This document shows, piece by piece, positions 63,406-64,000 of a DNA stretch of 64,000 nt; the first letter of the stretch is position 1, and every line of letters begins with the position of its first letter. The notes below the pieces were generated by a model. That model saw only the letters and a list, made by a program, of their open reading frames with translations, searched no databases and had not been told where the DNA came from. The stretch is from Lineus longissimus (Eukaryota; Nemertea; Pilidiophora; Heteronemertea; Lineidae), in the NCBI RefSeq assembly GCF_910592395.1, contig NC_088312.1:22079292-22143291 (forward strand), in the 5' to 3' direction. The translations under genes were made by a program, and so were the position numbers.

Positions 63406-64000
63406 CTGAAACAATCATACAACATTTATATCCGTCAATTTGTCAATCTGTCAAACCCTACAGAGAATGTACTTCTTCCCAGTTTTTCCAAGCAGAAAGA
63501 ACTCAGTATTGCTGCACTCTTTTAGGGATGTAACATCAACATTGATAGATCTAGTCTTCTAAAGTGAACGGGTTAACAAAAGATTAGTGCCAAGTACCGC
63601 GCCGCGGCAGAAAGGTAAATTCTTTGATGGGTATAACGTCTGAGGAATCTACATCATTCTACATCATGATGTACATGTAATGATGCTGCATCGCTGCACC
63701 CAACTGGTACTTCTTCTTCTTCTTCTTTTTCAGCGTTCGCTCTGCACTTGGAGGGGTCATTCTCCTAGGAGTAATCCTCCTCCAAGGCGGGATGAGCGTA
63801 TCCTGCGTGCCACTACGGTTAGGCGCCAATTGGGTTTATTGGCCTAGTGGTCCGACTTTGGCGAGAGAGATAGAGTCCACGCAAGCTACTCATGTTTCTC
63901 ACTTGGTGGGGTCTTAGCTTGCCCTGGCATAGACACCAGATACAAGGAACCTCGGTTTTGAGTCTCATTCGAAGGACTGTGAAGAGCCAGGAATTTTAGT
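63406..64000. other. LTN1 intron at window end
   Basis: No exon is recognisable upstream of the one starting at 63405. The stretch contains a ctt microsatellite (63711-63730) and the second copy of an interspersed repeat. Confidence 0.6.
63728..63958 (+). repeat. Interspersed repeat, copy 2 (longer)
   Basis: Contains cagcgttcgctctgcacttg, aatcctcctccaaggcggga and ggtggggtcttagcttgccc in the same order as 53726-53868, with an extra middle part (ctacggttaggcgccaattg). Directly preceded by a (tct)n tract. The family is not recognised. Confidence 0.75.

Overview
The window is animal nuclear DNA. It holds five protein-coding genes split into many short exons, all with GT-AG introns, plus many short non-autonomous transposons, tRNA-derived SINE-like repeats, foldback hairpins and microsatellites. 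The proteins are clearly related to bilaterian and vertebrate families. High intron density, TTAGGG-like repeats and a vWA/Sec23-like gene of the kind labelled 'circularly permutated Ras protein 1-like' in invertebrate genomes suggest a marine invertebrate (lophotrochozoan or invertebrate deuterostome). I cannot fix the phylum from sequence alone.

Layout: (1) 368-13803, + strand: most of URB1 (nucleolar pre-ribosomal-associated protein 1), 26 exons, 5' end outside the window. (2) 16809-20317, - strand: a complete GMEB-type SAND-domain transcription factor, 6 exons, 508 aa, convergent with URB1. (3) 20739-33663, + strand: a complete PAT1/PATL1 mRNA-decapping factor, 20 exons, about 851 aa, head-to-head with GMEB across about 420 bp that must hold both promoters. 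(4) 33664-39598: gene-free, repeat-rich stretch with a foldback element, an interrupted second copy of it, a 33-bp minisatellite, two tandem copies of an 0.7-0.85 kb element with a tRNA-like segment, and homopolymer runs. (5) 39599-47444, + strand: a zinc-finger plus von Willebrand A protein, 15 exons, about 782 aa. (6) 51147-63405, - strand: most of listerin (LTN1), the ribosome-quality-control E3 ligase, 24 exons down to the C-terminal RING; its N-terminus lies beyond 64000.

There is no operon logic. Three neighbours nevertheless act on RNA or ribosomes: URB1 in 60S assembly, PATL1 in mRNA decapping, LTN1 in stalled-60S quality control. I infer no functional coupling beyond proximity. The exon models were built by hand from splice consensus, reading-frame phase and remembered family similarity; phases join throughout all five models.

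I found no convincing undescribed multi-gene system. The observations most worth checking are the tandem tRNA-headed element with a reading frame kept in both copies (36.6-38.4 kb), the vWA protein without a GTPase domain, an intronic array of sense-strand AATAAA motifs in that gene, the TPK-repeat tail of URB1, and several MITE families, one nested around TTAGGG-like repeats.
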